From Deltaproteobacteria bacterium (GTDB lineage Bacteria > Desulfobacterota > Desulfomonilia > UBA1062): DNA of 64,000 bases. How positions within the stretch are numbered: the first letter of the stretch is position 1; every line of letters begins with the position of its first letter. The notes beneath the pieces were generated by a model. That model did not search any database, was not told the origin of the DNA, and saw only the letters and a list, made by a program, of their open reading frames with translations. Made by a program: the position numbers and the translations under genes. This document shows, piece after piece, positions 46,189 through 56,998 of this stretch. The stretch covers positions 19,541 to 83,540 of the forward strand of contig JAHDRW010000017.1 in assembly GCA_018433085.1 (NCBI GenBank), written 5' to 3'.

Positions 46189-47322
46189 CTACGGGACGAG
46201 ATCGATCACCGTGACCTCCGGGGGGGAGAGGACCCGGATCGGGGGGCCCCAGGTGCCCGTGCCCCGGCTCACGTAGAGGCTGGAACCGTCCGCAAGATCA
46301 TACAGTCCCGCCGTGCGGGGAAAGAAGAGCTTCACCAGCAGACGGAAGGGAAAGATCTGGCCGCCGTGGGTATGCCCCGAGAGCTGGAGGTCGAAGAGGC
46401 CCGTGCTGCCTTTCTCCAGAGTGGGCTGATGTTTGAGGAGCAGGATGAAGGTGTCCCGCGGGAGTCCCGAGAGCAGCTCTTTCTCGGATTTCCCCGCGTG
46501 CATGCCCATACGCCTGCCCGTGGGATCGTCGACGCCGACGATCGAGATGACGCCCGGGATGTTCACGCTCTCGCCCCTGAGCACGGTGAACCCGGCCAGC
46601 GACGTGAAGTCCAGTGCATGGGACAGGCCTGCGTAGAACTCGTGGTTTCCGGTTACGGCATACTTCCCGTACCGGGGTTGCAGCTCGTGCAGGATCTCCG
46701 CCAGTCCGGCAATGCTGTCCATCTGTCCGTCCACCAGATCCCCGGTGGAGACGATGAGGTCGGGCTCTGACTCGCGGACCACCCGGGCGATCTTCCGGAG
46801 TCGTTCGGAGCGGACCGTGAGACCCACATGAACGTCGGAGATCTGGACGATCCTGAGCCTGCCCGCTTCTCCCGAGATCTTGGGTGACCGGAGCACGACC
46901 TTCTCGGGCCGGATATCCAGGGCGGAGAAAAATCCGGTCAGAGAGAATCCCAGTGCGAGGACCAGGGGGGCGAGAAAGGCTGTTCGTGCACCGGGCATGA
47001 AGGGCGCCGGATCTCTGCCGAGCACCAGGGAGGCGCCGTATACGACGACCCGGAGGAGATCCGTCAGGATGGACAGCGAGAAAAAGAGAAACAGCACGCC
47101 CATCCAGCCGTAGCCGATGTATGAGAGGACGCGGGCAGGGAGGTCGATCCCCTGTCCCTCCAGCAGCCGCACCACGATGGGAGAGCAGACCATGAGCGCC
47201 ATGAAGAGTCCCAGAAGAACCCCGGGAATCGTCCCGAAGTCAAAGGCGGAGCGCATCTTCAGAAACGCGTAGACGTGCACGGCACTGTACACGCCGAAGA
47301 TGACCAGAAGAAACAGCGGCAT
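46189..47322 (-). CDS. Membrane-bound metallophosphoesterase (copy A)
   Basis: 378 residues. The first 140 residues form about four membrane helices; the catalytic domain follows, with RIVQISDVHVGLTV, STGDLVDGQ, VTGNHEFYAGL and LQLSGHTHGGQIFPF, the calcineurin-like set of metal ligands on the cytoplasmic or periplasmic face. This is the YkuE-type branch that includes UDP-2,3-diacylglucosamine hydrolases and lipid phosphatases. ATG 47322 follows GGGAGGGTTGTTC. The upstream phospholipase D-type gene ends 29 bases earlier, so both are probably one operon. A paralogue lies at 52171. Confidence 0.9.
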   Translation of the reverse strand: MPLFLLVIFGVYSAVHVYAFLKMRSAFDFGTIPGVLLGLFMALMVCSPIVVRLLEGQGIDLPARVLSYIGYGWMGVLFLFFSLSILTDLLRVVVYGASLVLGRDPAPFMPGARTAFLAPLVLALGFSLTGFFSALDIRPEKVVLRSPKISGEAGRLRIVQISDVHVGLTVRSERLRKIARVVRESEPDLIVSTGDLVDGQMDSIAGLAEILHELQPRYGKYAVTGNHEFYAGLSHALDFTSLAGFTVLRGESVNIPGVISIVGVDDPTGRRMGMHAGKSEKELLSGLPRDTFILLLKHQPTLEKGSTGLFDLQLSGHTHGGQIFPFRLLVKLFFPRTAGLYDLADGSSLYVSRGTGTWGPPIRVLSPPEVTVIDLVP

Positions 47323-47351
47323 GAACAACCCTCCCGATGCCTTTTTATCCT

Positions 47352-48857
47352 TCAGCGGTCTTCTCCGCAGTCAGGCGGCGGTTCCCCGGTCCGGCCCCCC
47401 CGGTCCCTGCGATGCTCCAGAAGGATGTTCAGTGCCCGCAGCAGCAGGGTGATTGCCAGCCAGGAGCTGACCAGCGCGAAGGGAACGGCCAGCCATTGCG
47501 GCCAGCACAGGGCCGTCACCGCAAGAATGAGGAGAAACGCGCCGGCGCCGAACATCAGCTTTGCCTCGGCCGGCTCCAGGGTGCGGCGGTTACCGATGGC
47601 AGCGCCCACCACGCTGCCCATTCTCATGACCCCGATGCCGGCACGGCTCATGCTCCCCCTGGGTCTCGCCCGCATGGGACGCCTGGGCCGGGTCCGTCTG
47701 CTGACCGGGCATGCAACCCGGCGTCTGCCGAGCACGATCTCGGTCGAGCGGGACAGGTCCTCCAGGTACATCTCCTGCATGGACCGGGCGAACGGTGCGT
47801 CCTCCACTGCCACGTCGAGCTCGTAGTTGCCGAGCCAGCTCGAGATATTGAGGTTGGTCGACCCGATCCTGGCCCATCTCCCGTCCGCCACCGCGGTCTT
47901 GGCGTGGAGCATCTGGCCGTTCCACTCGAAGATCCGCACCCCGGTTTCAAGGAGCGGCTGGTATCCCGCCCGCGAAACAGCCCTCAGGAGCGGGATGTCC
48001 GTGGTCCCCGGAACCAGAAGTCTCACGTCCACCCCGTCGCGTGCGGCTGCGGCCAGGGCCTGTACGTAAGGGGACACGCCCACGAAGTAGGCGTCCGTGA
48101 GCCAGAGCGATTCCCTGGCGACCGACGCGATAAGCTGGTCGAGGCGGAACAGGCCGGTGGTGTACGGGGCGCTCGCCACCACCCGCAGGGTGACATCTCC
48201 CGTGGGGTGAACGGCGCTCCTGTCCGGCGTCTCGTCTGAAGGCAGGGGAGGGCCCATGGCGGCCCAGACATCGGCAAAGGCATGCTCGATATCGGCCACT
48301 GCGGGGCCGGTGATCATGATCCCCGTGTCGCGCCAGGGCTCGATGGAGCGCCCGGGATCCCCCTCCCACACGCTGCCCACGCACAGCCCGGTGACAAACC
48401 CGATCCTCCCGTCCACCGCGATCATCTTGCGGTGGTCCCGGTTCAGCCACCCGAAGGGGTGATACAACCGGGGCGGGTTGAAGCAGCGCACCTCCACGCC
48501 CGATTCCCGCAGGCGCCTCCAGTAGCCCCGCGACGCCTTGCCCAGGGAGCCCAGCCAGTCGTAGACGACCCTCACCCTGACGCCGTCCCTGGCCCTGGCG
48601 ATCATGACGTCTGCAAACCGCCGCCCAACCTCGTCGTCGGTCACGATATAATTCTCGAAGTGAATGCTCTGCCGGGCGGATCCCATGGCATCGATCCACA
48701 CCGGGTAGTTCTCTCCCGCATCCCTGAGGAGGCGCACGCTGTTGCCCTCCACGTGCGGGGCTCCCGCGGCCCGGGAAAAGGCCTGCTCCGCGAGCAGGCG
48801 GACCGCCGGATTCGTCTCGGGGAAGGGTCGCTGATACGTGTGCCTCTTCATAAGCAT
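47352..48857 (-). CDS. Phospholipase D-family protein (cardiolipin synthase-like)
   Basis: 501 residues with two HKD motifs: [16 protein letters not shown] (about 146) and [22 protein letters not shown] (about 328), together making the PLD active site. The N-terminal region DYPVW-like text and [21 protein letters not shown] fit cardiolipin synthases B/C. Two membrane helices occur at the C terminus ([20 protein letters not shown] and [18 protein letters not shown]), instead of the N terminus as in ClsA. Likely product: cardiolipin or another phosphatidyl transfer. The start is uncertain between two ATGs (48857, 48851). It precedes the metallophosphoesterase in one operon, suggesting joint action on lipids. 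Confidence 0.88.
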   Translation of the reverse strand: MLMKRHTYQRPFPETNPAVRLLAEQAFSRAAGAPHVEGNSVRLLRDAGENYPVWIDAMGSARQSIHFENYIVTDDEVGRRFADVMIARARDGVRVRVVYDWLGSLGKASRGYWRRLRESGVEVRCFNPPRLYHPFGWLNRDHRKMIAVDGRIGFVTGLCVGSVWEGDPGRSIEPWRDTGIMITGPAVADIEHAFADVWAAMGPPLPSDETPDRSAVHPTGDVTLRVVASAPYTTGLFRLDQLIASVARESLWLTDAYFVGVSPYVQALAAAARDGVDVRLLVPGTTDIPLLRAVSRAGYQPLLETGVRIFEWNGQMLHAKTAVADGRWARIGSTNLNISSWLGNYELDVAVEDAPFARSMQEMYLEDLSRSTEIVLGRRRVACPVSRRTRPRRPMRARPRGSMSRAGIGVMRMGSVVGAAIGNRRTLEPAEAKLMFGAGAFLLILAVTALCWPQWLAVPFALVSSWLAITLLLRALNILLEHRRDRGGRTGEPPPDCGEDR

Positions 48858-48920
48858 ATTTCTTTTAGCAGGGCGGACCCGGCGGCGTCTATACTTTTAC
48901 ATGCGGTCCGCGTTTTCCCG

Positions 48921-49151
48921 ATGGACCAGGCGCTGTATCTCTGCAGGATCCTGAAAAAGGGTATTCACATCATCGTGCATTCCCCGCACGTCGAGGCGGA
49001 GCTGATTCGGAAAATGCTCATGACCCCTGCCGATTCCCTCTCCCATGCCTTGAGCACGGCATATTCGTTGACAAAGGTGAATGGGAAGGGATATCCTCGG
49101 GTTATGTATTTCCCTCAGGCTCAGCGGGCACTGCCTCGCGTGGTGAAATAA
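48921..49151 (+). pseudogene. C-terminal remnant of a nickel-dependent lactate racemase (LarA)
   Basis: The frame beginning MDQALYLCRILKKGIHIIV and running to PHVEAELIRKMLMTPADSL, HALSTAY and GYPRVMYFPQAQRALPRVVK matches the C-terminal pattern of LarA (Q-x-x-x-LARILKKA-x-VIxVS; M-x-x-PADSL-x-EAL; VLVIP-x-G-x-x-LP). The catalytic N-terminal 350 residues are missing and upstream lies the phospholipase D gene's start region. It ends 46 bases before a GntR gene, so the original lactate locus was probably cut by deletion. Confidence 0.68.
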
Positions 49152-49196
49152 ATAGTGAAATAGTCTCATGAAATCAGACGAGCAGGGAAAGGTGAA

Positions 49197-49907
49197 ATGG
49201 AAAATAAGATGTTGAACAAGCTCAAGAAGGTGAACCTGTCTGAGCAGGCTGCAGACATTATCCGGGCGTCGATCATATCCGGCAGAATAAAACCGGGTGA
49301 ACGTCTCAACGAGATGAAGATCGCCTCCGAGATGGGGGTGAGCCGCCTCCCGGTACGCGAGGCCCTGCGTCTTCTCCAGAACGAGTCGCTGGTCGAATCC
49401 ATACCGAACAAGGGTGTCTTCGTGGCCACGCTCTCGCCCCGGGATATTCAGGAGATCTTTACCCTAAGGGCGGTGATCGAGGAGTTCGCGATCAAACTGG
49501 CGGTCGAAAACATTGAGGAGGAAGAGCTCGAGGCGCTCCGGAACATCTATGCCGAGATGGTCCAGGCCGCCTCGGAGATCGACAATATCCGGCTGATACA
49601 GCTCGATCTCGAGTTCCATCGGCTCATCGCGAAGAGCTCGCGCCACTCGTATGTGTATCGCGTCTTCAATTATATCCGGGGGCTCATCCTCATGTATCTC
49701 CTGTACGATACCGAGGCACTGAAGGCGGACAGAAGGCTTGTGGCCTCGCAGAAAGAGCACCGGATCATTCTCGACGCCCTCGAGGCCAGAGATCTCGATC
49801 TCGCGGTCCGATCCATAAACGACCACATCCAGCAGTCCGGCATCAATATCATGAACCATCTGCTCGAACAGGCGCCCGGGTCCCCCGGCCGGAAACAGGC
49901 CTCATGA
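49197..49907 (+). CDS. GntR-family (FCD domain) transcriptional regulator
   Basis: 236 residues: winged helix (LSEQAADIIRASIISGRIKPGERLNEMKIA, VSRLPVREALRLLQNE) and FCD ligand domain (RAVIEEFAIKLAVENIEEEE, LDLEFHRLIAKSSRHSYV, EHRIILDALEARDLDLAV). FCD members usually recognise organic acids. The gene follows the LarA remnant and precedes two BASS transporters, so lactate or another carboxylate would be a natural ligand, which is inference. GGGAAAGGTGAA precedes the ATG. Confidence 0.93.
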   Translation: MENKMLNKLKKVNLSEQAADIIRASIISGRIKPGERLNEMKIASEMGVSRLPVREALRLLQNESLVESIPNKGVFVATLSPRDIQEIFTLRAVIEEFAIKLAVENIEEEELEALRNIYAEMVQAASEIDNIRLIQLDLEFHRLIAKSSRHSYVYRVFNYIRGLILMYLLYDTEALKADRRLVASQKEHRIILDALEARDLDLAVRSINDHIQQSGINIMNHLLEQAPGSPGRKQAS

Positions 49908-49998
49908 AGGCCGGCGGCGACGCGAGCGAGCCGCGGCGCGCATATATCACGCGTTCCTGAGCTTTGCTCCTCCTTCCGGTAAGAGAGACCGTCAAGAC

Positions 49999-50976
49999 GT
50001 GAGCATACAGCGGTTTATCGAGAACTATTTCTGGATATTTCTGTTGCTGGGCATGCTCATCGGGTTCGTTTTTCCCGATGAGGTAATCGTCCTCGACCGC
50101 TTCGTGGTCGTCTTTCTGATGACGCTCCTGTATGTGGTCTTCCTGAAGATCGACCTGAGCAGCATCATCGGGCATATCAGGAGGCCTTTGCTCCTCGTCT
50201 ACCTGCTTGTCTGCAACCTTCTCGTCATCCCGGTCCTGGTATATGCCTGCACCTGGAGGCTCGATTCGGACATCCGTCTCGCAGTGGTCCTCCTCGCCTG
50301 CCTGCCGTCCGGGACAGCGGCCCCCGCCCTGACCGATATCGTGAAGGGCAAGGCCTCACTCACCCTCGTGCTCACGATCCTGAGCTCCATGATCGCACCG
50401 CTGAGCATCACCGGCCTGTTCTACGTTCTGTACCATACGGCGATCTCTCTCGACTATGTCAGGCTTTTCCTCGGTCTGGTCGCCTTCACCCTCGTCCCGC
50501 TCGCCGCCTCACAGATCTCGAAACGGCTTTTCGGCCCTGCCATTGAGCGGTGCAAAAGGCATTTCGGGGCCTTGAGCGTGCTGATCATGATGCTGATCGT
50601 GATGGTGGTGATCGGAAAGGAAGCAGACTACATCCGGTCGGACATCAGGGACATATTCGGCATCCTGATCGTCCTGTACGCGGTGTTCTTCGTCTTTCAG
50701 GTCGTCGGGTATTTCCAGGCGTTCTGGCTCCAGCGAGACGAGCGCATCGCGGTTTCGGTGTCAAAGATGGCCATGAACAACGTGCTCGGCGTGGTGATCG
50801 CAGTCAGTTATTTCCATCCCCAGATTGCGCTCATCCTGGTGCTCTCCGAGATTCCCTGGAACACGATGCCGATCCTCTACTCGTTCATCCGGAAGATCCG
50901 CCGCCGGCCAAAGAAAGCCGTCGTGAAGAGGGACGGAGCAGAACCGGAAGAATCAGGCATACCGGGCCGGATGTGA
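49999..50976 (+). CDS. BASS-family (bile acid:sodium symporter-like) transporter, copy 1
   Basis: 325 residues, about ten membrane helices. VLLACLPSGTAAPALTDIVKGKASLTL and MNNVLGVVIAVSYFHPQIAL are the discontinuous helix motifs of the BASS/ASBT fold, which usually import organic anions with sodium. GTG start at 49999, shared by the next paralogue. It follows the FCD regulator by 91 bases and probably depends on it. A charged C-terminal tail of 30 residues is unlike copy 2. Substrate unknown. Confidence 0.88.
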   Translation: MSIQRFIENYFWIFLLLGMLIGFVFPDEVIVLDRFVVVFLMTLLYVVFLKIDLSSIIGHIRRPLLLVYLLVCNLLVIPVLVYACTWRLDSDIRLAVVLLACLPSGTAAPALTDIVKGKASLTLVLTILSSMIAPLSITGLFYVLYHTAISLDYVRLFLGLVAFTLVPLAASQISKRLFGPAIERCKRHFGALSVLIMMLIVMVVIGKEADYIRSDIRDIFGILIVLYAVFFVFQVVGYFQAFWLQRDERIAVSVSKMAMNNVLGVVIAVSYFHPQIALILVLSEIPWNTMPILYSFIRKIRRRPKKAVVKRDGAEPEESGIPGRM

Positions 50977-51159
50977 AACAAAGGGAAAATAAATGCGTCA
51001 TCCGGCAAGCTTTCACTGGCGGAGGCCGAGCGGGTAGGGTATACTCGGATACGATCGTTTGAACATCTGACATGACAAGGCCCGGCAAGGCATCGAGTGA
51101 GGGAAGATCACGACCTGCCGGACCGGGTTGCATCCTTGAAAAGAGAGAGACCGCATCAC

Positions 51160-52071
51160 GTGAGCATACAGCGCTTTGTCGAGGACTATTTCTGGCTTTT
51201 TCTGCTGCTGGGTATCTTCCTTGGATTCGCCTTTCCGGACCAGGTGCTCGTCCTGGAATCCTGTGTCGTGGTCTTCATGATGTCGCTTCTCTACATCGTG
51301 TTCCTGAAGATCGACATGGCGGGTGTTGTCGGGCACATCAGGAAGCCCATGCTGCTCGTTTACCTGCTCGTGTGCAACCTCCTCGTCATCCCGGTCCTGG
51401 CATTCGTTCTGACCCTGCCGCTCGATCCGGACGTCAGGATCGGGGTGATCCTGCTCGCCAGTCTGCCCTCGGGGATGTCCGCGCCCGCCCTGACCGAGAT
51501 CGTCAAGGGCAGGACCTCGCTGACCCTCGTGATGACGACGCTCAGCTCCATGATCGCACCCGTGACGATCACCGCCTTGTTCTACCTGCTTTTCCGGACC
51601 TCGATCCCCCTGGACTACGGCCGGCTCTTTTTCAGCCTGGCCTCCTTTATCCTGGTACCGCTTCTGGCCGCGCACCTGACGAGGCAGGTTCTCGGTAGCG
51701 CCGTCGAACGGAGCAGGAGATATTCCGGGGCGGTGAGCGTGCTACTGATGACCGTGATCGTCATGGTGGTCATCGGGAAGGAGGCGGATCACATCGCCGC
51801 TCAGCCGGGAGAGATCTTCGGCATCCTGCTCGTGCTGTATGCGGTCTTCCTCGTTTTGCAGGTCATCGGGTATTTCCAGGCGTTCTGGCTTCAGCCCGAC
51901 GAGCGCATCGCGGTCTCGGTGTCAAAGATGGCCATGAACAACGTGCTCGGCGTGGTCATCGCGATGCGTTATCTCAATCCCCAGATCGCGCTGGTCCTGG
52001 CGCTCTCGGTCATTCCCTGGAACACCCTGCCGGTCCTCTACGCCCTTGTCCGCAGAAACCTCCGCGCATAG
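51160..52071 (+). CDS. BASS-family transporter, copy 2
   Basis: 303 residues, clearly a duplicate of the preceding gene: SIQRFVEDYFWLFLLLGIFLGF, ASLPSGMSAPALTEIVKGRTSLTL and GYFQAFWLQPDERIAVSVSK match it almost residue for residue. The start codon is again GTG (51160) and GAGAGACC...CGTGAGCATACAGCG is conserved before and across both starts. A 183-base gap separates the two genes. Two related transporters may differ in specificity or form a heteromeric pair. Confidence 0.88.
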   Translation: MSIQRFVEDYFWLFLLLGIFLGFAFPDQVLVLESCVVVFMMSLLYIVFLKIDMAGVVGHIRKPMLLVYLLVCNLLVIPVLAFVLTLPLDPDVRIGVILLASLPSGMSAPALTEIVKGRTSLTLVMTTLSSMIAPVTITALFYLLFRTSIPLDYGRLFFSLASFILVPLLAAHLTRQVLGSAVERSRRYSGAVSVLLMTVIVMVVIGKEADHIAAQPGEIFGILLVLYAVFLVLQVIGYFQAFWLQPDERIAVSVSKMAMNNVLGVVIAMRYLNPQIALVLALSVIPWNTLPVLYALVRRNLRA

Positions 52072-52170
52072 CCGGGGGCTGTCGATGACCGCGCCTTTTG
52101 CGCCGGGCCGTTGCAAAACGGCCCGCGAACGCGGGGATGCATTGTCATGGAAGATATGGTGACCGGGGCT

Positions 52171-53289
52171 TTATGCCTCATGCACGAGATCGATCACGGT
52201 GATCACGGGAGGTCTGAGAATCCGGATCGGCGGACCGCAGGTTCCGGCGCCGGGGCCGACGTACAGGCTGGACCCGCCGGGCAGTCCGTGAAGCCCGGGA
52301 GCGTGGGGAAAGAAAAGCCGGGCCGCGAGGTGAAGGGGAAAGATCTGGCCGCCGTGGGAGTGTCCCGAGAGCTGGAGGTCGAAGAGGCCGGGTGATCCCT
52401 GTTCTACTAGGGGGCGGTGCTTGAGGAGCAGCACAAAGCTGTCTTCGGGGAGGCCCGAGAGGACGTCTCCCTCGGACACGGTTCCACGCAGGTCCGGCCC
52501 CCCGACCGCCGGGTCGTCCACGCCCGCGATGGTGACGCCCCCTGGAACGGTCACTGCTTCGTTCCGGAGCACGGTGAAGCCGGCTTTCTCCGTCAGGTCC
52601 AGGGCGTGCCGGAGGCCGGAGAGAAACTCGTGGTTGCCGGTGACGGCGTACTTTCCGAGCCTCGGCTCGATCGCCCGCAAGGGCTCCAGCCATCGTGAGA
52701 GGCAGCCCATCTGCCCGTCCACGAGATCTCCTGTGGATACGAGGATGTCCGGGTTTGCCCCGGCGATCAGTGCAGCGATTTTTTCGATATGCGCCTGCGT
52801 ATGGATGAGGTTGAGGTGCACGTCCGTTATGTGCACGATCCGGAGCCTCCCCGCCGCCTCGGGTATCCCCGGGGTACTCAGCGAGATGTGCCGGAGCCGG
52901 ATGTCCCCGGCCTCGTACAGTCCGTACAGAAACAGCCCCAGGGCCAGGGAGAGAACCACGAGAAACCGGGTGCGCGGCGCGGTCTTCCCGCAGAAGGAAG
53001 GCGCGAATCTGCGGGCCGCGAGGCCCAGGATATCCGCTGTGAGATGGAGGAGGACGAACAGGAACACGAACCCCATCCATCCGTAGCCGATGGCGGCAAG
53101 GAGCCGTGCAGGGAACTCGTGCCCGCCTTTCTCCAGCGCCCTCACCAGGTTGGGCGCGCAGACCATGCCCGCCATGAAAAGGGCGAGCAGGACAGCCGCT
53201 GAATCATGAGGGCGCAGGGCCGCCCTCGTCTTCAAAAACGCATAGGTGTGCAGGGCGCCGTAGGCGGCAAAGATGGCGAGCAGTATCAC
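52171..53289 (-). CDS. Membrane-bound metallophosphoesterase (copy B)
   Basis: About 372 residues, paralogue of the gene ending at 46189: N-terminal membrane helices, then RIVHITDVHLNLI, STGDLVDGQ, VTGNHEFLSGL, LQLSGHSHGGQIFPL. The ending PPIRILRPPVITVIDLV parallels PPIRVLSPPEVTVIDLV of copy A. No ATG is available; GTG 53289 aligns with copy A's start and follows GGAGACACTGCC, while a TTG at 53343 is the longer alternative. It stands just upstream, in divergent orientation, of the BON gene. Confidence 0.88.
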   Translation of the reverse strand: MILLAIFAAYGALHTYAFLKTRAALRPHDSAAVLLALFMAGMVCAPNLVRALEKGGHEFPARLLAAIGYGWMGFVFLFVLLHLTADILGLAARRFAPSFCGKTAPRTRFLVVLSLALGLFLYGLYEAGDIRLRHISLSTPGIPEAAGRLRIVHITDVHLNLIHTQAHIEKIAALIAGANPDILVSTGDLVDGQMGCLSRWLEPLRAIEPRLGKYAVTGNHEFLSGLRHALDLTEKAGFTVLRNEAVTVPGGVTIAGVDDPAVGGPDLRGTVSEGDVLSGLPEDSFVLLLKHRPLVEQGSPGLFDLQLSGHSHGGQIFPLHLAARLFFPHAPGLHGLPGGSSLYVGPGAGTCGPPIRILRPPVITVIDLVHEA

Positions 53290-53459
53290 GGTAGGCAGTG
53301 TCTCCAGGAGATGGCCTATCCCATGAAAAGCCCGAGAGGTCAAGCCGCTTCGAACAGCTCTGGGGGAGAGCCTGCAGGGGCCTTTCTTGAGAATGGCGGC
53401 GGATGGCTTAGAATGAAGCTATAGCAGACGGGAGATCGTGAAAAGGGAGGGCGGAAGCC

Positions 53460-54134
53460 ATGACGCGGACAGGGATACGAGGGCCCGAGCAGACCAGAAT
53501 GGACGTGACCTTCAGGCTCATGGAAGACGGCAGGATCGACGAATCGTCTATTCACGTGGACGCGCTGGGCGGCAACATCATCCTGACCGGAAGGGTGCCC
53601 AGCCAGTCAGCCCGAATTCAGGCGGAAAACGATGCCTATGCCGTGCCTGGGGTCCAGTATGTGGACAACCGGCTGACCGTCACCCTGCCTTCCTCGATCC
53701 GCGATCAGGGAGATGCGGACATTGCCTCGGCCGTGATCGACGAGCTGCACCTGAGCCCGAACATCGATTCTGCACGGATAAACGTTTCAGTGGACGAGGG
53801 CCTGGTGAGGCTGGAGGGGTTCGTCGACTCGTCCTGGGCCAAGACAAAGGCCTCGGAGCTGGCCTCTGGCGTGCCCGGCGTGACGAGCGTGCGGAACCTC
53901 CTGACGGTCAAGCCCGCGGAGGTCCTCTCGGACGAAGCCATCGAGCAGGATATCATGGGTGCGCTCGAAAAGAGTGCGGCAATGGATACCAGCGCCATGA
54001 CCGTCAGGGTGGAAAAGGGCGTGGCGACCTTGCTAGGAACGATCTTCGATGTGCGGGATTACGGCGTTGCCGAGGAGATCGCCCGGCACACCGCAGGCGT
54101 CCTGGATGTGATCAATGGGCTTGTGATGGCCTGA
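53460..54134 (+). CDS. Triple BON-domain protein
   Basis: 224 residues with three BON modules, each with the strand-G-x-V pattern: IHVDALGGNIILTGRVPSQ, INVSVDEGLVRLEGFVDSSW and MTVRVEKGVATLLGTIFD. Each is followed by an 'A-x-x-x-GV-x-x-V-x-N-x-L-x-V' segment. BON domains bind phospholipid or lipid membranes, as in OsmY, but this copy has no signal peptide, so it is cytoplasmic or exported unusually. GGGAGGGCGGAAGCC precedes the ATG. A dead paralogue is at 45086. Confidence 0.87.
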   Translation: MTRTGIRGPEQTRMDVTFRLMEDGRIDESSIHVDALGGNIILTGRVPSQSARIQAENDAYAVPGVQYVDNRLTVTLPSSIRDQGDADIASAVIDELHLSPNIDSARINVSVDEGLVRLEGFVDSSWAKTKASELASGVPGVTSVRNLLTVKPAEVLSDEAIEQDIMGALEKSAAMDTSAMTVRVEKGVATLLGTIFDVRDYGVAEEIARHTAGVLDVINGLVMA

Positions 54135-54243
54135 CGCATACCTTTCATCTTCTCCTTTTAGTCTTGTGGCTCGAAGCGGGGTCGAAGGGCACGCCCTTCA
54201 AGAAGTCCATACCATTGATCGACGCTCCCCGGCCCGAGTCCGA

Positions 54244-54588
54244 TCATATTCTTTGCAGGAGCCTCATGAGCATGCAATAGGAGCGATGCGTCAGAAAAAC
54301 CAGAACCGCATAAGCAAATGCGCCGATGGATGCAATGAAGTGGAGGTACCGGCCGCTTTTCATGTATTCATCCGGCGGGAATAGCTTCATGGGCCAGAAG
54401 ATCGTAAAGCCGATCAGGTCATAGATCATGGGTGCCTCTCTCCCATCAAAAACGGTGAGCGCCGCACCGATATACAGGAATGAAACTGCCAGAAACAGAA
54501 AGAAGGCAAGTATTGATAGTGTAACGGACCCTCGGAGAGAATGAGGATTTCTGTACTGTCTGTATCTCGTTCTTTTCTTTGTAACCAT
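54244..54588 (-). CDS. Small membrane protein, unknown function
   Basis: 114 residues with two membrane helices: SVTLSILAFFLFLAVSFLYIG and FIASIGAFAYAVLVFL, linked by MIYDLIGFTIFWPMKLFPPDEYM. A basic N terminus (MVTKKRTRYRQY) suggests the N terminus inside. ATG 54588 was chosen; an earlier one adds residues of no helical content. No family known. Local G+C is lower than in neighbours. Confidence 0.6.
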   Translation of the reverse strand: MVTKKRTRYRQYRNPHSLRGSVTLSILAFFLFLAVSFLYIGAALTVFDGREAPMIYDLIGFTIFWPMKLFPPDEYMKSGRYLHFIASIGAFAYAVLVFLTHRSYCMLMRLLQRI

Positions 54589-55146
54589 GATATCGTTCTT
54601 TCCTTTCTCGATTCCAGAGACTGACAATACATTATCATGAGGCATGCCAGTTGGCAGGGGATAGATTCGCCAACTATTTTAGAGACTTCTCCAGAGAAAG
54701 GGCACAAGCTCGTATCAGGGAATACAAGCCCGTATTTTTGATTACCGGCAAAGGAGGTAAGGTTCGTTATGCCGTTCGTGACAGCAATCAGGACGTGGCT
54801 TCAATAAAGATACTCCCGCCTGAACGTGGATCTGAAGATCTTCCGGCATCCTCTTGTTCGATCCCCTGTCCCGTTTCCAGAGATCCTGCAAACAAGAGAT
54901 GCATCCACGGGCCGTCAGGTCGCTTGTGATGCATCTGAGAACCTCCACTTCTCAGGCATGGGAGGGAATGAACGTATTGCCGTCAGTAATCCTCTTTTAA
55001 AGTTTTTTCTCTTAGTCGATTGACTCATAACAATGAAATTATCCCGCGCGGTCGATGGCTCCGCAGCTAAATGACTGTAAGGGAGCGACTTCCGGGCGGG
55101 ATGTCTCGGCGCCCACCCCCAAAGGTCTGAAGATCGGTATTGCCGG
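54589..55146. other. Intergenic region, nothing convincing
   Basis: 558 bases of lower-G+C DNA. A plus-strand frame from ATG 54651 (MAGDRFANYFRDFSRERAQA then YKPVFLITGKGGKVRYAV) has some coding look but no family or ribosome site. TGCCAGTTGGCA at 54645 is a near-perfect 5-base inverted repeat. No gene supported. Confidence 0.35.
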
Positions 55147-56613
<1,467 letters not shown>

Positions 56614-56788
56614 GTTCCCTCCGATCTGTTCGAGAAAACGGACAAGCAACTATACAATAATAAATGGGGGGATGAGCAGGCCTTTCAATCGCCGCTTCCT
56701 TTACCGGGAAAAAAGGCGGGGGCAGGCGGCGTTTTGCCTGCCTCCCGCGTTCAGGGCGATCGGGTAAATCCTGTGCTATGCAGGGAAA

Positions 56789-56998
56789 TCAGTCGGGCAC
56801 CGGCACATAGAGCCACAAGTCATTGAGCCGTCCGAAATTCTCATATGAATCATAGCCCTCTCCGCCGAAGAGCCAGAGGTTGCCGTTCGAATCGACCCAA
56901 GAGGATGCTACGAATCGAGCGCCGGGGACGTTTGCCGGATCCGCCTCGTTCTTGGTGCCGTAGACGCCCTTCTGACTTCTTACATCGCTGCCCGAGAT
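56789..56998 (-). pseudogene. Orphaned last blade of the repeat lipoprotein
   Basis: Directly after the in-frame TGA, the same frame continues ISGSDVRSQKGVYGTKNEAD, PANVPGARFVASSWVDSNGN, LWLFGGEGYDS, NFGRLNDLWLYVPVPD and a final TGA at 56789. This is a whole repeat plus the closing strand. It looks like the true C terminus of the protein encoded from 58540, cut off by one base change (TGG to TGA). Confidence 0.75.
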
